DNA of 6,518 nucleotides from positions 1 through 6,518 of the forward strand of contig JAACEJ010000213.1 of assembly GCA_011682565.1 (NCBI GenBank), in the 5' to 3' direction. The stretch is from Actinomycetota bacterium. GTDB lineage: Bacteria > Zhuqueibacterota > Zhuqueibacteria > Residuimicrobiales > Krinioviventaceae. The translations under genes and the position numbers were made by a program. The notes below the pieces were generated by a model, which made no database searches, was not told where the DNA came from, and was given only the letters and a program-made list of their open reading frames with translations. Numbering within the stretch: the first letter of the stretch is position 1; every line of letters begins with the position of its first letter. Of this stretch, positions 6,040 to 6,518 are shown one piece after another.

Positions 6040-6342
6040 TCAATCCTTCCCTTTCAGCAATGTTTCAACTTTTTCCACTTTTGATTTCATTCTCGATTCA
6101 TCTCCACGACGATAATCGATTTTAATGGAAACCGAAATGCGGTTGCTCTGCGGCTCCAGTACTTTGTAGCATCGGGTGATGACATCAAACACCGCTTCCC
6201 AGGAGCCTTCCAGGATTGTTCCCATGGATGTTAATTGATAAGTGATGCCGCTTTTATCAATGACATCAATTATTTGCGCAACATATTCGCTGACGCTTTC
6301 CCCTTTGTCTGTGGGAAACATGGTGAATTCTGCCAGTACCAT
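6040..6342 (-). CDS. MTH1187 family thiamine-binding protein
   Basis: Small cytoplasmic protein of 100 residues of the MTH1187/YkoF-like thiamine-binding family, which has a ferredoxin-like fold and forms oligomers. Characteristic blocks are MVLAEFTMFP at the N-terminus, GESVSEYV (14-21), the stretch YQLTSMGTILEG, and IKIDYRRG near the C-terminus. Length matches the family (about 95-105). Its precise cellular role is not well established; binding of thiamine or a thiamine precursor is the family's known property. The ATG at 6342 is preceded by AGGA (6356-6353) ten bases upstream. The last codons carry the ribosome binding site of the next gene, and its TGA (6042-6040) is followed by two bases and then the thioredoxin ATG. 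Copy 2 of the direct repeat lies 26 bases before the start, so any promoter must be in or beyond the repeat. Confidence 0.9.
   Translation of the reverse strand: MVLAEFTMFPTDKGESVSEYVAQIIDVIDKSGITYQLTSMGTILEGSWEAVFDVITRCYKVLEPQSNRISVSIKIDYRRGDESRMKSKVEKVETLLKGKD
6044..6050 (-). promoter_or_regulatory. Shine-Dalgarno site of the thioredoxin-like gene, inside the upstream gene
   Basis: GGAAGGA on the minus strand lies six bases before the ATG at 6037 and within the last codons (Gly-Lys-Asp) of the MTH1187-family gene. It decides the start codon and points to translational coupling. Confidence 0.7.
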
Positions 6343-6368
6343 TTTTCAAAAGTCCTTTTTTATTTTAT

Positions 6369-6398
6369 ATTGAGAGGTGGTAATATTTATGTCAGTAA
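6369..6398. repeat. Direct repeat, copy 2
   Basis: Contains the same 22-base block (6369-6390) and, directly after it, the same GTCAGTAA (6391-6398) as copy 1, in the same orientation, without the five-base insertion. On the minus strand it precedes the MTH1187-family gene, so it may carry or displace that operon's promoter. The minus-strand TATAAA (6369-6364) at its inner edge has no convincing -35 partner. Confidence 0.85.
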
Positions 6399-6400
6399 CC

Positions 6401-6417
6401 CGGACGCAGAGCGTCCG
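6401..6417. repeat. Hairpin C (GACGCAGAGCGTC core)
   Basis: CGGACGC (6401-6407) and GCGTCCG (6411-6417) pair perfectly around the loop AGA. It lies two bases outside copy 2 of the direct repeat and four bases beyond the stop of the partial gene at the right edge. It is the opposite-orientation relative of hairpin B. Confidence 0.65.
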
Positions 6418-6421
6418 AAAA

Positions 6422-6518
6422 TTAAGCAGCCGCGCTTTCGGTTTCTGTTGCAAAAAGGTCTTTGTATTGCCGATAGGCCATTGCAATTTTTTCATCATAA
6501 CGGTTCTTTTTATAAGCC
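6422..6518 (-). CDS. C-terminal end of an unrecognised protein (5' part beyond the window)
   Basis: Reading right to left on the minus strand, an open frame of 31 codons runs in from the edge to a TAA at 6424-6422. The peptide contains AYKKNRYDEKIAMAYRQYKD and ends LFATETESAAA: a charged, probably helical stretch with a small-residue tail, the form of many enzyme C-termini. A loose likeness to the ends of sugar kinases (AY..KY..YK.L) is too weak to name it. It is the same strand as the thiamine-binding and thioredoxin-like genes, but 79 bases holding a hairpin and a repeat separate it from them. That it is a real coding end is inferred from the open frame and the hairpin four bases after the stop. 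Confidence 0.5.
   Translation of the reverse strand, partial: AYKKNRYDEKIAMAYRQYKDLFATETESAAA

Noticed and set aside
6038..6043. TTG start two codons before the thioredoxin ATG
   Set aside because: It abuts the AAGGA site, leaving no spacing, whereas the ATG at 6037 has six bases.
5493..6398. CRISPR array or insertion sequence between the two direct repeat copies
   Set aside because: There are only two copies separated by two ordinary genes; no spacers, transposase or integrase is encoded.

Overview
The window looks like a piece of a Gram-negative-type genome of the FCB group or a neighbouring candidate phylum (Calditrichota, KSB1, Ignavibacteria or similar). The main clue is the first gene, an M1 metallopeptidase whose C-terminus is a Por/type IX-type sorting domain of the kind 'NYPNPF ... 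IYNVLGQ ... SGIYLCRL'. Every intergenic spacer that follows fabL carries a palindromic repeat. The phylum assignment is inference; there is no rRNA or tRNA gene to anchor it.

Layout, plus strand: (1) 1-1295, the 3' part of a secreted M1 aminopeptidase, open at the left edge. (2) 1316-2083, fabL, an NADPH-dependent enoyl-ACP reductase of the SDR superfamily, 20 bases downstream and probably in the same transcript. (3) 2084-2340, a spacer with a MITE/REP-like imperfect inverted repeat and an overlapping perfect hairpin. (4) 2341-4092, a large, AT-rich, mostly helical protein of unknown function. (5) 4093-4238, a spacer with a perfect 10-bp palindrome and a possible promoter. (6) 4239-5411, anmK, anhydro-N-acetylmuramic acid kinase of cell-wall recycling.

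Layout, minus strand: reading right to left there is the last 31 codons of an unrecognised gene (6518-6422), a hairpin, copy 2 of a direct repeat, a thiamine-binding MTH1187-family gene (6342-6040), a periplasmic thioredoxin-like gene two bases further on (6037-5534), then copy 1 of the same direct repeat and two more hairpins. The thioredoxin gene and anmK converge on the repeat-filled spacer at 5412-5533.

The functions are mostly ordinary envelope and housekeeping ones: secreted proteolysis, fatty-acid elongation, muropeptide recycling, periplasmic thiol chemistry and thiamine binding. Two things stand out. The two-gene minus-strand operon is bracketed almost exactly by a direct repeat, with outward-lying related hairpins in opposite orientation, which gives it the look of a cassette. 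The AT-rich unknown gene sits between two different palindromic repeats and differs sharply in base composition from its neighbours. I did not see CRISPR, a transposase, an integrase or a recognised defence system.
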